Assembly: GCA_965219125.1 (NCBI GenBank)
Contig: CBDCMO010000002.1
Location: 124,001 to 188,000, forward strand
Direction of reading: 5' to 3'
Source: JBBSOK01 sp965219125
Lineage (GTDB): Bacteria > Bacteroidota > Bacteroidia > Flavobacteriales > Flavobacteriaceae
Length of the DNA: 64,000 nucleotides
This document shows positions 9,708 through 18,980 of this stretch, piece after piece (the first letter of the stretch is position 1; each line of letters opens with the position of its first letter). The notes beneath the pieces were generated by a model. The model was not told the origin of the DNA. It saw only the letters and a program-made list of their open reading frames with translations, and ran no database searches. Made by a program: the position numbers and the translations under genes.

Positions 9708-10694
9708 ATGAGACCATTTACATATATAACAGCAAAGAATAAGGACGAGGCTTTGCAGTCCTTCAAACCAACTGCCCATTATTTGGGTGGCGGTACAAAT
9801 CTTTTGGATTTAATGAAGGAAGATGTTGCCCGACCAGATCATCTTATCGAGGTGGCAAATTTAGATTTTCAGAAAATTGAAAAAAACAATGATGGCGGAT
9901 TTTCTTTAGGCGGAATGCTGAGCAATGCCGAAACTGCAAATCATCCAGAAATAAGAAAAAATTATCCGTTATTGTCTATGGCGATGCTTTCAGCGGCGAC
10001 CGCACAAATTAGAAATATGGCAACAAACGCAGGCAATTTGTTGCAGCGAACTCGTTGCCCGTACTTTTTTGAAGTTTCTATGCCCTGCAACAAACGCGAG
10101 CCAGGTTCGGGTTGTGGCGCTATTAAAGGAATGAATGCCGTGCACGCCGTTTTTGGCTATAGCGATAGTTGTATTGCAACAAATCCTTCAGATATGTGTG
10201 TGGCTTTGGCAGCTTTGGGCGCTAAAGTTGAGGTTCAAAAAAATGATGGAACATCAAGAAAGATTGATTTTAACGATTTTCACCGCCTTCCAGAAAATAC
10301 GCCAGAAAAAGATAATACGTTGGAATTGGGCGAATTGATAACCGCTATCCATTTAGACAAACCGATATTTTCAGATCATTATTATTATCTAAAAATCCGA
10401 GAGCGTTCAAGTTATGCATTTGCGCTAATTTCGGTTGCTGCTGGACTTCAGATAAAAAGTGGCATAATCAAAAAAGCTGGATTGGCAATGGGCGGAGTTG
10501 CCCACAAACCTTGGAAATTTACTGAAGTTGAGAAATTTCTTGAAGGGAAAAAACCAAATCAATCAAATTTTGAAGCTGCTGCCGAAATGGCCATGAAAGA
10601 TGCCAAACCTTTTGAAGAAAATCAATATAAAGTTGAAATGGGCAAAAAAGCAATCGTGCGTGCTCTCGAACAAGCTTTTGAAAGAAAAGCATAA
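9708..10694 (+). CDS. paoB: Aldehyde oxidoreductase FAD-binding subunit, PaoB-like
   Basis: A 328-residue FAD subunit of the xanthine dehydrogenase family. The FAD-pyrophosphate motif LGGGTNL is at residues 26-32 and the ATNAGN segment around 105-110. An inserted loop carries C117, C127, C136 and C155, the four-cysteine pattern that binds an additional [4Fe-4S] cluster in E. coli PaoB and related enzymes; ordinary XDH FAD subunits lack it. It has no signal peptide, so the complex would travel with the Tat-targeted small subunit. Starts 55 bases after paoA and ends 15 bases before the molybdenum subunit. Confidence 0.93.
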   Translation: MRPFTYITAKNKDEALQSFKPTAHYLGGGTNLLDLMKEDVARPDHLIEVANLDFQKIEKNNDGGFSLGGMLSNAETANHPEIRKNYPLLSMAMLSAATAQIRNMATNAGNLLQRTRCPYFFEVSMPCNKREPGSGCGAIKGMNAVHAVFGYSDSCIATNPSDMCVALAALGAKVEVQKNDGTSRKIDFNDFHRLPENTPEKDNTLELGELITAIHLDKPIFSDHYYYLKIRERSSYAFALISVAAGLQIKSGIIKKAGLAMGGVAHKPWKFTEVEKFLEGKKPNQSNFEAAAEMAMKDAKPFEENQYKVEMGKKAIVRALEQAFERKA

Positions 10695-10709
10695 CCAATC
10701 TTAAAAATA

Positions 10710-12884
10710 ATGAAAACTATAAAAACATCAGGAATAGGAAATCCTATTGATAGAATTGAAGGTAGGTTGAAAGTTACGGGAATGGCGAAGTATTCTTCGG
10801 AATTTCCTATAAAAAACAAAGTGTACGCACAAGCAATAAATAGTACGATTGCAAAAGGTGAAATAATATCAATAAGTACGTCCGAAGCAGAAAAAGTGGA
10901 GGGCGTTCTTGCGGTAATTACATATAAAAATGCCGAAAAACTAAAAACAAATCCTAAAAAGATGCCAGAGGTTTCTGTTAAAGGTCTTTCGCCCGTTTTA
11001 CAAAGTCCAAAAATTCGTTATTATGGCGAATATGTAGGTTTGGTAGTTGCAGAAACTTTTGAGCAAGCGCAATATGCTGCACGTTTGGTAACTTTTGAAT
11101 ATAAGAAAGAAAATCCAAGCATTCACGTAGATAAAAATCGTTCAAAGGCATACAGACCAAATGAGGATTCTGATCATTCCCGCGGAAATATGATCACTGG
11201 AATGGCTGATGCAGATGAAACTATTGAAATTACCTACAATACGCCCATTGAGCATCATCATCCAATGGAACTGCACGCAATTATTTCTTTTTGGGAAAAT
11301 GGAAAGGTAACCGCTTATGCAAGTCAGCAAATGGTGGAGAATGCAACTATTACAATTTCGGAAACTTTCGGAATTCCGAAGAAAAATGTCCGTGTTGTTT
11401 CTTCTTACGTTGGTGGAGGTTTTGGCTCTAAATTACAGACCAAGGAACACGCAATTTTAGCAACAATGGCTTCAAAAATGGTGGGTCGCCCAGTACAGCT
11501 TACCGTTACCCGAAACCAAATGTTCACCAACACAAGCCTAAGACAAAGTAACGAACAGGTAATGAAGGTTGGCGCCAAAAAAGATGGAACGCTCACTGCG
11601 TTATCTCACGAAACGCTTTCATTTACAGCATCTTACGAAGAGTATCAAGAAGCTTGTGGGACAATGACAAAAATGCTTTATAACGTTCCAAATACATTAA
11701 TAACGCACAGATTGATTCCCTTAAATCTACAATCGCCGGGCTCAATGCGTGCGCCGGGAGAAGCACCGGGAAGTTTTGCCTTGGAATCTGCAATGGATGA
11801 AATGGCGTGGAAACTGAAAATGGATCCTATAGATTTTAGGATAAAAAACGATACACAAGTTGATTTAAGTGAAGACAAACCTTTTTCTTCCCGACTTTTA
11901 ACCGAATGTTTGCGAATTGGCGCAGATAAATTTGGTTGGAACGACAGAAAAATGGAGCCAAGAACCAATAAAAACGGCAATTGGTTAATCGGTTATGGCG
12001 TTAGCGCGGCGTCTAGACGAGCGCCATTTCAAAAAACATCGTCCAAAGTAATTCTAAAGATTGAAGATGGAAAAGTTTACGCGACCATCCAAATGGACGC
12101 AACAGATATTGGTACAGGTAGTTACACCATTATTGCCCAAACTGCTTCAGAATATTTAAAAATCCCAATAGAAGATGTAATAGTGGAATTGGGCGATTCA
12201 CTTTTTCCTATTACGCCAGGATCTGGTGGTTCTTGGGGAGCGGCATCGTATTGCAACGGCGCAAGAGTAGCCTGTGAAAATGCGATTTCAGATTTGAAAA
12301 AGAAAAAAAATATAGCCGAAGCCGAAGAAATTTCTATAGCCGAATTATTAAAGAAGAACAATTTGAAAACCTTTGAAGCGGAGGGAACCGCACAACCTTC
12401 AGAAGAATTTAAAAAGCATTCCGTATTTTCATTTGGAGCAAATTTCACCGAAGTTTGGGTAGATAAAGACACAGGAATGTTTAGGATAAAACGAATGGTT
12501 AATGTGGGTTCCGCCGGAAAAATCTTAAATCCGAAAACAGCTTACGGTCAGATTATTGGGGGCTTGACGATGGGTGCTGGAATGGCTCTTGCAGAACAGA
12601 CAAAAATTGAACCTAATTTCGGAAATTTCATTACGCGCTCTTTTGCAGATTATCACGTTCCCGTAAGTTTGGATATGGCAAATATTGATGTTGTTTTTAT
12701 TCCTGAAGAAGATAAAATAGCCAACAAAATGGGGATAAAAGGTATTGGCGAACTTGGCATTACAAGCGTTGCAGCATCTATTGCAAATGCGGTTTTTAAT
12801 GCAACCGGTAAAAGAATGCGCGATCTACCCATTACGCCAGAAAAGTTGATGCAAGCAAAAATGGAACCCGGAATCGAGGTCTAA
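10710..12884 (+). CDS. paoC: Aldehyde oxidoreductase molybdenum-binding subunit, PaoC-like
   Basis: A 724-residue molybdopterin subunit of a xanthine-oxidase-family enzyme that oxidises aldehydes to acids. Seen features: the GGGFGSK molybdenum-pterin segment near residue 235, the MRAPGEAPG region near 347-355, the GSGGSWG segment near 505-511 and the catalytic base Glu681 in GIGELG. By analogy with PaoC, the cofactor is probably molybdopterin cytosine dinucleotide, which matches the mocA-like gene in the same island. Exact substrate unknown; aromatic or aliphatic aldehydes are plausible for the family. Ends 67 bases from the convergent moeA. Confidence 0.93.
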   Translation: MKTIKTSGIGNPIDRIEGRLKVTGMAKYSSEFPIKNKVYAQAINSTIAKGEIISISTSEAEKVEGVLAVITYKNAEKLKTNPKKMPEVSVKGLSPVLQSPKIRYYGEYVGLVVAETFEQAQYAARLVTFEYKKENPSIHVDKNRSKAYRPNEDSDHSRGNMITGMADADETIEITYNTPIEHHHPMELHAIISFWENGKVTAYASQQMVENATITISETFGIPKKNVRVVSSYVGGGFGSKLQTKEHAILATMASKMVGRPVQLTVTRNQMFTNTSLRQSNEQVMKVGAKKDGTLTALSHETLSFTASYEEYQEACGTMTKMLYNVPNTLITHRLIPLNLQSPGSMRAPGEAPGSFALESAMDEMAWKLKMDPIDFRIKNDTQVDLSEDKPFSSRLLTECLRIGADKFGWNDRKMEPRTNKNGNWLIGYGVSAASRRAPFQKTSSKVILKIEDGKVYATIQMDATDIGTGSYTIIAQTASEYLKIPIEDVIVELGDSLFPITPGSGGSWGAASYCNGARVACENAISDLKKKKNIAEAEEISIAELLKKNNLKTFEAEGTAQPSEEFKKHSVFSFGANFTEVWVDKDTGMFRIKRMVNVGSAGKILNPKTAYGQIIGGLTMGAGMALAEQTKIEPNFGNFITRSFADYHVPVSLDMANIDVVFIPEEDKIANKMGIKGIGELGITSVAASIANAVFNATGKRMRDLPITPEKLMQAKMEPGIEV

Positions 12885-12911
12885 GATTTAATGGATATTT
12901 CAAAATATCTT

Positions 12912-12940
12912 AAATGCAACATGTAAGTTGCATTTTTTTT
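12912..12940 (+). terminator. Rho-independent terminator after paoC
   Basis: A hairpin with stem AAATGCAAC/GTTGCATTT and a five-base loop is followed by eight T residues on the plus strand. It lies 28 bases past the paoC stop and before the convergent moeA stop. Confidence 0.85.
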
Positions 12941-12950
12941 AAACTTAATT

Positions 12951-14135
12951 TTAAAATTGAACAAACTCAACCAGATTATTTTCTGAAAACGATTTCTGTG
13001 GCGGAACAATTATAACTCCATCAGCGCTGGACAAACTAATCAAATCCCCAGACCCATTACCATCAATTAATTTAGCATTCAATTTTCCTTTGCTATTATG
13101 AACGGTAACCAAAAGATAACGCGTCATAAATGTATCAATTTCAATTTTTTGCTGCAGGAAAACCTCGATCTTTTCAGTTTTTAATTGAAGTGATTTGGCA
13201 AGCCAAGTCTTAAAATAAATATGATAATTCACAAAAGTGGAAACTGGATTTCCGGGAAACGAGAAAACAGTAACATTTTTTTCACGTTGTTGGCCAAACC
13301 AAAAAGGTTTTCCCGGACGTTGATTTACAAGATGAAAAATTTTAGCAACGTTTAATTCTTGAAAAATTTCTGGTAAAAAATCAAACTTTCCTTTTGAAAC
13401 ACCACCGCTTAAAAGTAAAACGTCGTTCGTATTTATTGCACTTCTAATTTCTTGCAACATAATTTCTTTAGCATCGCGTATGTGTAATAAAGTAGGGGTG
13501 ATTTTTTGGTTTTCCAGCACAGCAAACAAACTCAAAGTATTCGATTTGCGAATTTGATGCGGTAATGGTTTTTCTGAAACTTCAACCAATTCATCACCCG
13601 TAGAAATTATCGCTATTTTCGGAAGTTTTTTTACCAAAACTTCAGCTTTGCCAACGCTTGCCAGCACACCAATTTCCTTCCCCGAAATTTGCTGATTTTC
13701 TTTCAGAATCAATACTCCTTTCTTTGTGTCAGAACCTTTTCTATGAATATTTATTTTCGGTTTAACCTTGTTTTGAAGTGTTGCAATACCGTTTTTAATA
13801 TCCAAATCTTCATACATTATTACAGAATCTGTATTTGCTGGCAACATTGCGCCCGTCATAATCTCTACGCAATTTTCAGAATTGTTGAGTTTTCCGAGCG
13901 CATTTCCGGCCGCGAAGGTTGCTTCAATTTTAAAGGATTTTATTCCTTTTTCTAAAGCCTCGGAATGTACCGCAATTCCATCTTTGGTTACACGATCAAA
14001 CGGCGGAAAGTCTCGATCTGCAAAAATATCTTCAGCAAGAATTCTTTCGTTACTTTTTAGCAAAGGCACGAGTTCTTTACCAAAATCGGTTGCTGTTTCC
14101 AATACTTTCTGAAGTGCTTCGGAATATGAAATCAT
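12951..14135 (-). CDS. moeA: Molybdopterin molybdenumtransferase MoeA
   Basis: MoeA inserts molybdate into adenylylated molybdopterin. The ATG at 14135 (MISYSEALQKVLE) gives 394 residues, the usual size; the longer frame to 14183 would overlap modC. Seen: the N-terminal PFDRVTKDGIAV segment, the EIMTGAMLP loop, the MoCF domain with STGDELVE and LLSGGVSKGKFDFLP, and the SFPGNPVS motif. Last gene of the eleven-gene minus-strand molybdenum operon, beginning 5 bases after the modC stop. No separate MogA/MoaB is present in this window, so the adenylylation step must be encoded elsewhere or done differently. Confidence 0.94.
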   Translation of the reverse strand: MISYSEALQKVLETATDFGKELVPLLKSNERILAEDIFADRDFPPFDRVTKDGIAVHSEALEKGIKSFKIEATFAAGNALGKLNNSENCVEIMTGAMLPANTDSVIMYEDLDIKNGIATLQNKVKPKINIHRKGSDTKKGVLILKENQQISGKEIGVLASVGKAEVLVKKLPKIAIISTGDELVEVSEKPLPHQIRKSNTLSLFAVLENQKITPTLLHIRDAKEIMLQEIRSAINTNDVLLLSGGVSKGKFDFLPEIFQELNVAKIFHLVNQRPGKPFWFGQQREKNVTVFSFPGNPVSTFVNYHIYFKTWLAKSLQLKTEKIEVFLQQKIEIDTFMTRYLLVTVHNSKGKLNAKLIDGNGSGDLISLSSADGVIIVPPQKSFSENNLVEFVQF

Positions 14136-14139
14136 AGCT

Positions 14140-15015
14140 TTAATCAATTTTTGTAACAATCGGGTTAAATGCTTTGGAAGCAACCAAAACTTTATCGCCT
14201 TTTTCGATATTTTTTACTTCATCTTTTGATGAAACCGATTTAATCACGTTGTTGCCAATTAAAATATGAAGAATGGAAATTACATCTTCCTCTATTTTCG
14301 CCAAAACCTCACCCGTAAATTGAAATTTTCCACTCAACTTATTCTCGCTGAATATAGAAATTGGACTTCCGTCTCGAACTATTTTTCCTCCTTTTAATTC
14401 TAGAACTCTATCTGCCATTTTAATGATTTCGGCAGGATCGTGACTTACCAAAATGGTTGTAAGATTGTAAGTTCTGTGTAATTTTAAAATATATTCCTGC
14501 AATTTTATTCTCATTGAGTGGTCCAGCGCACTTAGCGGTTCGTCCAGCAAAAGCAATTTCGGTTTTCGTGCCAACGCTCTTGCCAAAGCTACCCGTTGTT
14601 GTTGGCCGCCAGAAAGTTGTTGTGGTTTTCTGCTGCGCAAATTGCCAAGTTCCATCAACTCAATTAACGCTTCAGCAGTTTCTTTATTTTTTTTATTCGG
14701 AAGTGAAAAGTAAATATTTTCTTCAATCGTCATATTCGGAAAAAGTGCGTAATCCTGAAAGACCATTCCTATTTCCCGTTCTTGCGTAGGTAGCGAAAAC
14801 TTTTTTAAGCTATCAAACCAAACCAAATCATCTTGCTTAATAAAACCTTTATCGGGTTGAAGAAATCCCGCCAACATTCTTAAAATTGAAGTTTTCCCTA
14901 CGCCGGAGGCTCCATAAAGCACAATAAAATCGCCGTCATTCAACGTAATATTTACGTCAAGAATCATATTTCTTTCCGCAGTTGCAAGTTCTTTTTGTAG
15001 GTGGCATGTTATCAT
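14140..15015 (-). CDS. modC: Molybdate ABC transporter ATP-binding protein ModC
   Basis: ATPase of the molybdate importer. From the ATG at 15015 (MITCHLQKEL), whose codon overlaps the modB stop as ATGA, it has 291 residues. Walker A GASGVGKTS is at 35-43, signature LSGGQQQRVALARAL from 134 and Walker B LLLLDEP at 154-160. The C-terminal 60 residues form a short TOBE-like segment, shorter than in E. coli ModC (352 residues). The in-frame extension to 15072 lies inside modB and is unlikely. ATGA coupling and the position behind modA, the TOBE gene and modB fix the role. Confidence 0.93.
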   Translation of the reverse strand: MITCHLQKELATAERNMILDVNITLNDGDFIVLYGASGVGKTSILRMLAGFLQPDKGFIKQDDLVWFDSLKKFSLPTQEREIGMVFQDYALFPNMTIEENIYFSLPNKKNKETAEALIELMELGNLRSRKPQQLSGGQQQRVALARALARKPKLLLLDEPLSALDHSMRIKLQEYILKLHRTYNLTTILVSHDPAEIIKMADRVLELKGGKIVRDGSPISIFSENKLSGKFQFTGEVLAKIEEDVISILHILIGNNVIKSVSSKDEVKNIEKGDKVLVASKAFNPIVTKID

Positions 15016-15683
15016 TTTACAATGCTGTTTATGGATTTGTTGTTGGTAAGGTAAACGCAGAGCAGAATGCAAAAACTTATTGCAAATAATATAAGTGAAA
15101 GCGTATTGGCATTGCCATAATTAAGCGCTTCAACTTCATCATAAATGGCAATGGAAGCAACGCGGGTTTCACCCGGCAAATTTCCACCAATCATTAAAAC
15201 AACACCAAATTCACCAATAGTATGCGCAAAGGATAGCACGATTCCTGTTAACAATGCAGGTTTTATATTTGGAAGCAAAACTCTAAAAAAAGTTGTAATT
15301 CTTGGTTTTCCAAGCGAATAAGAAGCTTCCTTTAAATGAGGCGATAACGAACTGAAACCGCTTTGAATTGGATGAACCATAAATGGTAAACTGTAAATTA
15401 CCGAAGCCAAAATTAAACCTTCAAACGAAAAAACAAGTTGCAGACCGAATGTGTTTTCTAGAAATTGTCCCAAAAAACTGGATTGTCCAAATGCGATTAG
15501 TAGATAAAATCCCAAAACAGTTGGTGGTAAAATGAGCGGCATACTTACCAAGGTTTCCCAAACTGGTTTTAATATGCTTTTTGTTGAAGAAAGCCAATAT
15601 GCAAGTAGCGTTCCAATGATAAAAAGCAACAACGTTGTAATTATTGCAAGTTTAAAGGTTAGTAAAAGTGGTTCCCAAATCAT
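15012..15683 (-). CDS. modB: Molybdate ABC transporter permease ModB
   Basis: A 223-residue inner membrane permease with about five hydrophobic segments and the EAA-loop signature (EASYSLGKPRITTFFRVLLPNI, around residues 138-159) that contacts ModC. The FGVVLMIGGNLPGETR segment near the C-terminus is typical of ModB/CysT permeases. It overlaps both neighbours by four bases: its start with the stop of the TOBE gene and its stop with the start of modC, so the three are translationally coupled. Confidence 0.94.
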   Translation of the reverse strand: MIWEPLLLTFKLAIITTLLLFIIGTLLAYWLSSTKSILKPVWETLVSMPLILPPTVLGFYLLIAFGQSSFLGQFLENTFGLQLVFSFEGLILASVIYSLPFMVHPIQSGFSSLSPHLKEASYSLGKPRITTFFRVLLPNIKPALLTGIVLSFAHTIGEFGVVLMIGGNLPGETRVASIAIYDEVEALNYGNANTLSLILFAISFCILLCVYLTNNKSINSIVK

Positions 15684-16081
15684 TGTGATAGCATAATTTC
15701 GTTCGCTTTTACCAAAATAATTACTTCTTGCGTCTGCTTTAAATCTAAAAGCTCTAAAATAGAAGTGCTTACTAAGCTTTTAATTTCACCAACCGCTGTT
15801 TTTAATTGGATTTCACTTAAAATTTTGCCTTTTTCAATTTTTATAATTTCAGCTTTTAGCTTATTTTGAACGCTAATTTCAGAATTAAAATCTTTACTAA
15901 TAATCACTTCGGTTTCTTTAAAAAGCAACGTTACTTTTTGATCTGGTTTAAGATAAGATGCATTCTTTGGCGTTTCAACAAGAAAAATGTTGAAACATGT
16001 ATCAGTATTCAATATGATGCTTACTTCAGAAAGATTTTCAGAGCTTTTAATTGCTGCTATTTTGCCTTCTAATTTATTCAT
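15680..16081 (-). CDS. Stand-alone tandem TOBE/Mop-domain molybdate-binding protein
   Basis: A 133-residue cytoplasmic protein made of two Mop/TOBE-like halves (about residues 1-65 and 70-133), each starting with an (x)KxxxI..I motif (LEGKIAAIKSS; LKAEIIKIEKG). Such di-Mop proteins bind molybdate or tungstate as molbindins or as the effector part of ModE; no DNA-binding domain is visible. It is placed inside the transporter operon between modA and modB and overlaps each by four bases. It may buffer molybdate or replace the reduced TOBE part of this ModC; that is inference. Confidence 0.8.
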   Translation of the reverse strand: MNKLEGKIAAIKSSENLSEVSIILNTDTCFNIFLVETPKNASYLKPDQKVTLLFKETEVIISKDFNSEISVQNKLKAEIIKIEKGKILSEIQLKTAVGEIKSLVSTSILELLDLKQTQEVIILVKANEIMLSQ

Positions 16082-16833
16082 TGCGTAGTGTAGCCATTTT
16101 GGTTTAAAATCTTTTCTGCATCTTCAGAAAATAAAAAATCATAAAACTTTTTTGCATTTTCTGAAGTCGTTTTCTTTTCAGATTTCAATAATAATGCACC
16201 TTGATCAATTGGCGAGTATTGAGATTGCGCAATTTCAATCCATTTTCCTACGTCTTTCATTTGAGGGGAAAGTACAACGGATTTTGCAGTAAATCCAATT
16301 TCTGCGGAACGTGAATAAATATACCTATTTACCACAGAAACACTTTCACCAAATATAAATTTTGATTTTAAGCTATTAAATTTTCCAATATTTTTCAAAA
16401 ATTCTTCAGTTGCAAGTCCGTATGGCGCTGTTTTAGGATTTGCAACGGCAATGTGCTTTATTTTTTGTTCAGAAAGCAATTCGACTGCGGGAATCGTGTT
16501 TTCTAAATTAGTCCAAAGCACTAAAGTTCCATTTGCGTAAATTTTTGGTTTGTCCGCGCCAAAACCTTCATGATATAACATATCGGGATATTTCATATCT
16601 GCAGAAACAAAAATATCGAAAGGTGCTCCGGCCTTTATTTGTGCGGTAAGTTTACTGGAAGAAGACACCACAGTTTCGCACTTTATTCCAGTTTTTTGTT
16701 CAAAATTCGTAATCAATTCATCCATCGCAAACTGCATATTTGCGGCAGTTGCAATCTTAACAGACGTTTCGGGATTTTGGTTGCAGGCGGAAAATATGAT
16801 CGTGAAAACTGTAAAAATCAATAAGTTTTTCAT
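16078..16833 (-). CDS. modA: Molybdate-binding lipoprotein ModA
   Basis: Periplasmic binding protein of the molybdate importer, 251 residues from the ATG at 16833 (MKNLLIF; an ATG at 16845 is also possible). The signal sequence ends in a lipobox-like FSAC, so it is probably membrane-anchored as in other Bacteroidota. Family motifs: IATAANMQFAMDELI, SSSSKLTAQIKAGAPFDIF (ligand-binding serine and the PFD loop) and NPKTAPYG. Starts 18 bases after the moeB-like gene and overlaps the TOBE gene by four bases. Confidence 0.94.
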   Translation of the reverse strand: MKNLLIFTVFTIIFSACNQNPETSVKIATAANMQFAMDELITNFEQKTGIKCETVVSSSSKLTAQIKAGAPFDIFVSADMKYPDMLYHEGFGADKPKIYANGTLVLWTNLENTIPAVELLSEQKIKHIAVANPKTAPYGLATEEFLKNIGKFNSLKSKFIFGESVSVVNRYIYSRSAEIGFTAKSVVLSPQMKDVGKWIEIAQSQYSPIDQGALLLKSEKKTTSENAKKFYDFLFSEDAEKILNQNGYTTQ

Positions 16834-16850
16834 TGCCGTAAGCATAATTA

Positions 16851-17930
16851 TTAAGAATCTAAAATTGTTATAATTTTATTCATTCCACCTTTAATATGTA
16901 TAAAATCTCCTTCTAACTTCAAACGATCAATTAATTGAAGTGCTTTCAAACTGCGAACTCCAGATTGGCACAGAAAGTAGTTTGGTTTATTTGTTTTTAG
17001 TTCATAAATTCTTTCCTCAAGTTGAGAAAGCGGAATATTTTTCCAATCTTTTTGAGATGTAAATGGAAGATTTTTTTTCTGAATTTCTTCAGGATTTCGA
17101 ACATCGATAAGCTGTATGTCTTTAGAATTCAATTCTTTTAAAAAATTTTCTGCTGAAATAGTATTTGCTTCCGAAGAAAATTCATAACTATCTTGAAGCA
17201 TTTTAATTTCTAGATTTTTTGGATTTAAGCTGAATTTTATTTTCTGTTGTGTTTGCGCCAAACCATCAAAAAGCAATACTTTTCCGGAAAGTATTTCGCC
17301 TAATCCCGTTATAACTTTTACAGTTTCCAACGCTTGTAAACTTCCAATAATTCCGGGAATAATACCTAAAACACCATTTTCGTTACAATCTCGAATTTCC
17401 TGAGGATTTGGCATTTTTGGAAAAAGACAACGATACGTTGGTCCGCCCTGATAATTAAAAACGCTTACTTGACCTTCAAAACCGTGTAAAGCGCCGTAAA
17501 TGAAGGTTTTATTCAAAATAACACACGCGTCGTTTATTAAATATCGGGTTGGAAAATTATCTGAACCATCTACAATTACATCAAAATTTCCAATTATTTC
17601 AATAATATTTCCGGTAGAAATATAGGTATTGTAGGTAATAATTTCGATTGTGTTATTTAACTCCTGCAATTTCTTTTTTGCAACTTCAACTTTTGGTTTA
17701 CCTATATCTTTTTCAGAGTACAGAACTTGACGCTGTAAATTTGTGAGTGAAACAATATCTCCGTCAATAATTCCAATTTTACCCACACCCATCGCACTTA
17801 AATACTGCAAAACAGGAACGCCAAGTCCGCCAGCGCCTACAACCAAAACCTTTGCCTTGGCTAACATCAATTGACTTTGCTTGCCAAAATCTTTAAGCTG
17901 CGTTTGCCTAATGTAGCGGTCTACATTCAT
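16851..17930 (-). CDS. moeB: MoeB/ThiF-type adenylyltransferase with C-terminal rhodanese domain
   Basis: A 359-residue E1-like enzyme. Residues 1-240 are the ThiF/MoeB domain with the nucleotide motif GAGGLG at 32-37, the R-x-x-Q at the start and the DGSDNFPTRY segment; residues 260-359 are a rhodanese domain with Cys321 in the CQSGVRS active-site loop. MoeB adenylates the C-terminal Gly-Gly of MoaD; the fused rhodanese could deliver sulfur, as in eukaryotic MOCS3/Uba4. In this operon MoaD is the obvious partner. It could also serve a ThiS-like protein. Overlaps mobA by four bases. Confidence 0.9.
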   Translation of the reverse strand: MNVDRYIRQTQLKDFGKQSQLMLAKAKVLVVGAGGLGVPVLQYLSAMGVGKIGIIDGDIVSLTNLQRQVLYSEKDIGKPKVEVAKKKLQELNNTIEIITYNTYISTGNIIEIIGNFDVIVDGSDNFPTRYLINDACVILNKTFIYGALHGFEGQVSVFNYQGGPTYRCLFPKMPNPQEIRDCNENGVLGIIPGIIGSLQALETVKVITGLGEILSGKVLLFDGLAQTQQKIKFSLNPKNLEIKMLQDSYEFSSEANTISAENFLKELNSKDIQLIDVRNPEEIQKKNLPFTSQKDWKNIPLSQLEERIYELKTNKPNYFLCQSGVRSLKALQLIDRLKLEGDFIHIKGGMNKIITILDS

Positions 17931-18517
17931 TTTTCATTTAGTTTTTGTAGCGCGAGTTTGTAATCTTCCGTCGTATTGGCATTTATTAAAACAGCGTCGT
18001 TCTTAGGAAAGATTAATTGTGTATTGTTATTTATTAAAAATTTTCTGGGACAGGTTTTAAGGCCATCTTTTAAATATTCCAATGCTTTTGTAAAAGCGTG
18101 AGGTTCCCAAATGGCAAAAAGAGGTTCTGGAAGTCCAGATTCGTGCGTTGCGTAAGCCGTAGCAACCTTATCTGGATTGCGGTTTTCAATTAAATTTTGA
18201 ATTGAATTCTTATCGGCTAAAGGCAAATCTGTAGCAACAACCAACCAAGCTGCATCTGGAAATTGTTGATGTGCGCTCATTATCCCGTTCATTGGACCTT
18301 TAAAATCGTTTGTATCAATAATAGTTTTAAAATTACTACCTAAATCTTCTTTTTGCTCAGCCCGAATACTCAAATAAACATCATCACAAAACTCTTCTAA
18401 AAGTTCATATAAATATTCACGATGCGGTTTTCCTTGGTATTCCAGTTCGCCTTTATCGGTTCCCATTCGGGTGCTTTTGCCGCCGGCCAGTACAAGTGCG
18501 TTTAATTTAGGCTCCAT
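17927..18517 (-). CDS. mobA: Molybdenum cofactor guanylyltransferase MobA
   Basis: A 196-residue nucleotidyltransferase that links GMP to molybdopterin to give MGD. The N-terminal GTP-binding motif LVLAGGKSTRMGTDK occupies residues 8-22, and the metal-binding VVATDLPLAD segment lies near 94-103. MGD is the form used by the FdhF-like enzyme downstream in the island. It overlaps moaC by 11 bases and the moeB-like gene by four. It differs from the second, MocA-like, enzyme at 21856. Confidence 0.9.
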   Translation of the reverse strand: MEPKLNALVLAGGKSTRMGTDKGELEYQGKPHREYLYELLEEFCDDVYLSIRAEQKEDLGSNFKTIIDTNDFKGPMNGIMSAHQQFPDAAWLVVATDLPLADKNSIQNLIENRNPDKVATAYATHESGLPEPLFAIWEPHAFTKALEYLKDGLKTCPRKFLINNNTQLIFPKNDAVLINANTTEDYKLALQKLNEK

Positions 18518-18980
18518 AATCGCTTTTTCCTCCAGTTTTTTTCTTCAATTTAATTTCTGAAATTTCCAAATCGTGACTGAGCGCTTTTACCATATCGTAA
18601 ATTGTTAGTGCCGTTACAGAAACGCCTGTAAGCGCTTCCATTTCTACGCCAGTTCTTTCGTTACATTTTACGGTACATTCAATTTCCAATGAATTTTTTC
18701 CCGGTTTTATTTCGATATTTATTTTTGATAATCGCAACGGATGACAGAGCGGAATTAAATCTGACGTTTTTTTGGCCGCTTGAATGCCGGCAATAATTGC
18801 TGTTTGCGTAATACTTCCTTTTTTGCTTAGAAATTGGTCTTGTTGCAGTTGCTTAAAAACAGTAACTGGAAATTGTATTTTACCTGTTGCCGTTGCACTG
18901 CGCGCCGTTATTTTCTTTTCAGAAACGTCCACCATTTCAGCATTTCCTTCTTTGTTGATATGTGAAAGTTGTTTAGCCAC
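18507..18980 (-). CDS. moaC: Cyclic pyranopterin monophosphate synthase MoaC
   Basis: A 157-residue MoaC that converts the MoaA product to cyclic pyranopterin monophosphate. Conserved segments are MVDVSEKKITAR at the start, the IPLCHPL active-site strip near residues 75-81, the NERTGVEMEALTGVS helix near 109-123 and KKTGGKSDY at the end. Length is standard (about 160). It overlaps moaA by eight bases and mobA by eleven. Confidence 0.97.
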   Translation of the reverse strand: MAKQLSHINKEGNAEMVDVSEKKITARSATATGKIQFPVTVFKQLQQDQFLSKKGSITQTAIIAGIQAAKKTSDLIPLCHPLRLSKINIEIKPGKNSLEIECTVKCNERTGVEMEALTGVSVTALTIYDMVKALSHDLEISEIKLKKKTGGKSDYGA

